Below are positions 63,524-64,000 of a stretch of 64,000 nt of DNA, piece after piece. How positions within the stretch are numbered: position 1 is the stretch's first letter; each line of letters opens with the position of its first letter. A model generated the notes under the pieces. It did no database searches and had not been told where the DNA came from. It worked only from the letters and a program-made list of their open reading frames with translations. The position numbers and the translations under genes were made by a program. The stretch comes from Thaumasiovibrio sp043421945 (GTDB taxonomy: Bacteria; Pseudomonadota; Gammaproteobacteria; Enterobacterales; Vibrionaceae): the NCBI GenBank assembly GCA_043421945.1, contig JBHOGO010000001.1, positions 1 to 64,000 of the forward strand. Reading direction: 5' to 3'.

Positions 63524-64000
63524 TTATGCTCGAGGATGATGCTCGCTATGTAACTTCTTAAGTCGCTCTGTCGCCACATGCGTATATATCTGCGTCGTGG
63601 AAAGATCGCTGTGACCCAAGAGCATCTGTACAACACGCAAGTCGGCACCATAGTTGAGAAGGTGCGTTGCAAAAGCATGTCGTAACACATGGGGCGAGAG
63701 TCTATCACTATCAATATTAGCACGCTGTGCATAAACTTTAATTCGGTGCCAAAAAGTCTGTCGCGTCATCTGTTTTGCACGTTTACTCGGAAAAACAACA
63801 TCCCCGCTCACCTCCCCCATAATCTGAGGTCGACCTTGCTTCAAAAACGTTTCCATCCAATCAACCGCATTTTCACCCATGGGAACTAAACGTTCTTTGT
63901 TACCTTTACCAATGACACGCACCACGCCTTGACGCAGACTCACGTTCTCGGTAGTTAAACTCACTAATTCAGTCACACGCAATCCTGTCGCATATAGCAG
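63524..64000 (-). CDS. xerD: Tyrosine recombinase XerD (C-terminal part, cut by the window edge)
   Basis: Chromosome dimer resolution at dif with XerC, activated by FtsK. Only the last 159 codons are in the window; the frame is open to the edge, reading LLYATGLRVTELVSL at the break. Catalytic residues visible: Arg in GLRVTE, Lys in GKGNKER, HVLRHAFATH, H in LGHSDLSTTQ and Tyr in TTQIYTHV. dsbC follows, as in E. coli xerD-dsbC-recJ; this favours XerD over XerC. Confidence 0.93.
   Translation of the reverse strand: MLYATGLRVTELVSLTTENVSLRQGVVRVIGKGNKERLVPMGENAVDWMETFLKQGRPQIMGEVSGDVVFPSKRAKQMTRQTFWHRIKVYAQRANIDSDRLSPHVLRHAFATHLLNYGADLRVVQMLLGHSDLSTTQIYTHVATERLKKLHSEHHPRA

Overview
The window is chromosomal DNA from a gamma-proteobacterium, almost certainly Vibrionaceae; I cannot fix the genus. 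The evidence is gene order and content. From memory, the runs nlpI-pnp-rpsO, truB-rbfA-infB-nusA-rimP, secG-glmM-folP-ftsH-(rlmE)-yhbY-greA-porin-dacB, and rpsT/hlyU/nhaR/nhaA/nptA-thyA-lgt-ptsP-rppH-mutH match the layout of Vibrio cholerae chromosome 1. A HlyU-type regulator and an OmpU/OmpL-type porin next to greA fit this. No rRNA, CRISPR array, insertion sequence or prophage is visible.

Layout. (1) 1-4.4 kb is an accessory patch: a lipoprotein metallophosphoesterase, a lipoprotein aryl-sulfate sulfotransferase, and a small membrane protein that reads like the PDZ end of a type II secretion GspC. (2) 4.7-8.3 kb holds nlpI, pnp and rpsO. (3) 8.4-13.7 kb holds a DPPY-type RNA/DNA methyltransferase and a complete mannitol operon (mtlA-mtlD-mtlR) with CRP-like sites, placed between truB and rpsO, which are neighbours in most relatives. 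(4) 13.8-25.3 kb is the translation and envelope core: truB, rbfA, infB, nusA, rimP, two tRNAs (fMet, Leu-GAG), secG, glmM, folP, ftsH. (5) 25.4-30.3 kb holds a decayed rlmE, then yhbY, greA, a porin and dacB. (6) 30.4-43.8 kb holds carB-carA, dapB, ispH, fkpB, lspA, ileS, ribF, murJ. (7) 43.9-54.2 kb holds rpsT, hlyU, nhaR, nhaA, nptA, thyA, lgt, a TSUP permease, ptsP, rppH. (8) 54.2-64 kb holds a DARS2-like DnaA-box region, mutH, tas, a DUF1127 protein, lysS, prfB with its programmed frameshift, recJ, dsbC and the C-terminal part of xerD.

How the parts work together. Most genes are housekeeping: translation (nusA/infB/rimP/rbfA/truB/rpsO/rpsT/ileS/lysS/prfB/tRNAs), RNA turnover (pnp, rppH), envelope building (glmM, murJ, dapB, dacB, lspA, lgt, nlpI, secG, ftsH), carbamoyl phosphate and folate/thymidylate supply (carAB, folP, thyA), and DNA repair (mutH, recJ, xerD). 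Ion and stress functions sit in nhaAR and nptA.

The most noteworthy items are: a clearly broken rlmE (23S rRNA Um2552 methyltransferase) with several independent lesions; the rppH-mutH gap with DnaA boxes and clustered GATC sites, at the position of E. coli DARS2; the GspC-PDZ-like protein translationally coupled to a lipoprotein sulfotransferase; and terminator-like hairpins inside operons or leaders (infB/rbfA, mtlD/mtlR, tRNA-fMet/rimP, pnp/nlpI, greA leader). Several genes need a shorter start than the longest open frame (mtlA, mtlD, glmM, carA, dapB, fkpB, nhaA, nptA, rpsT, yhbY).
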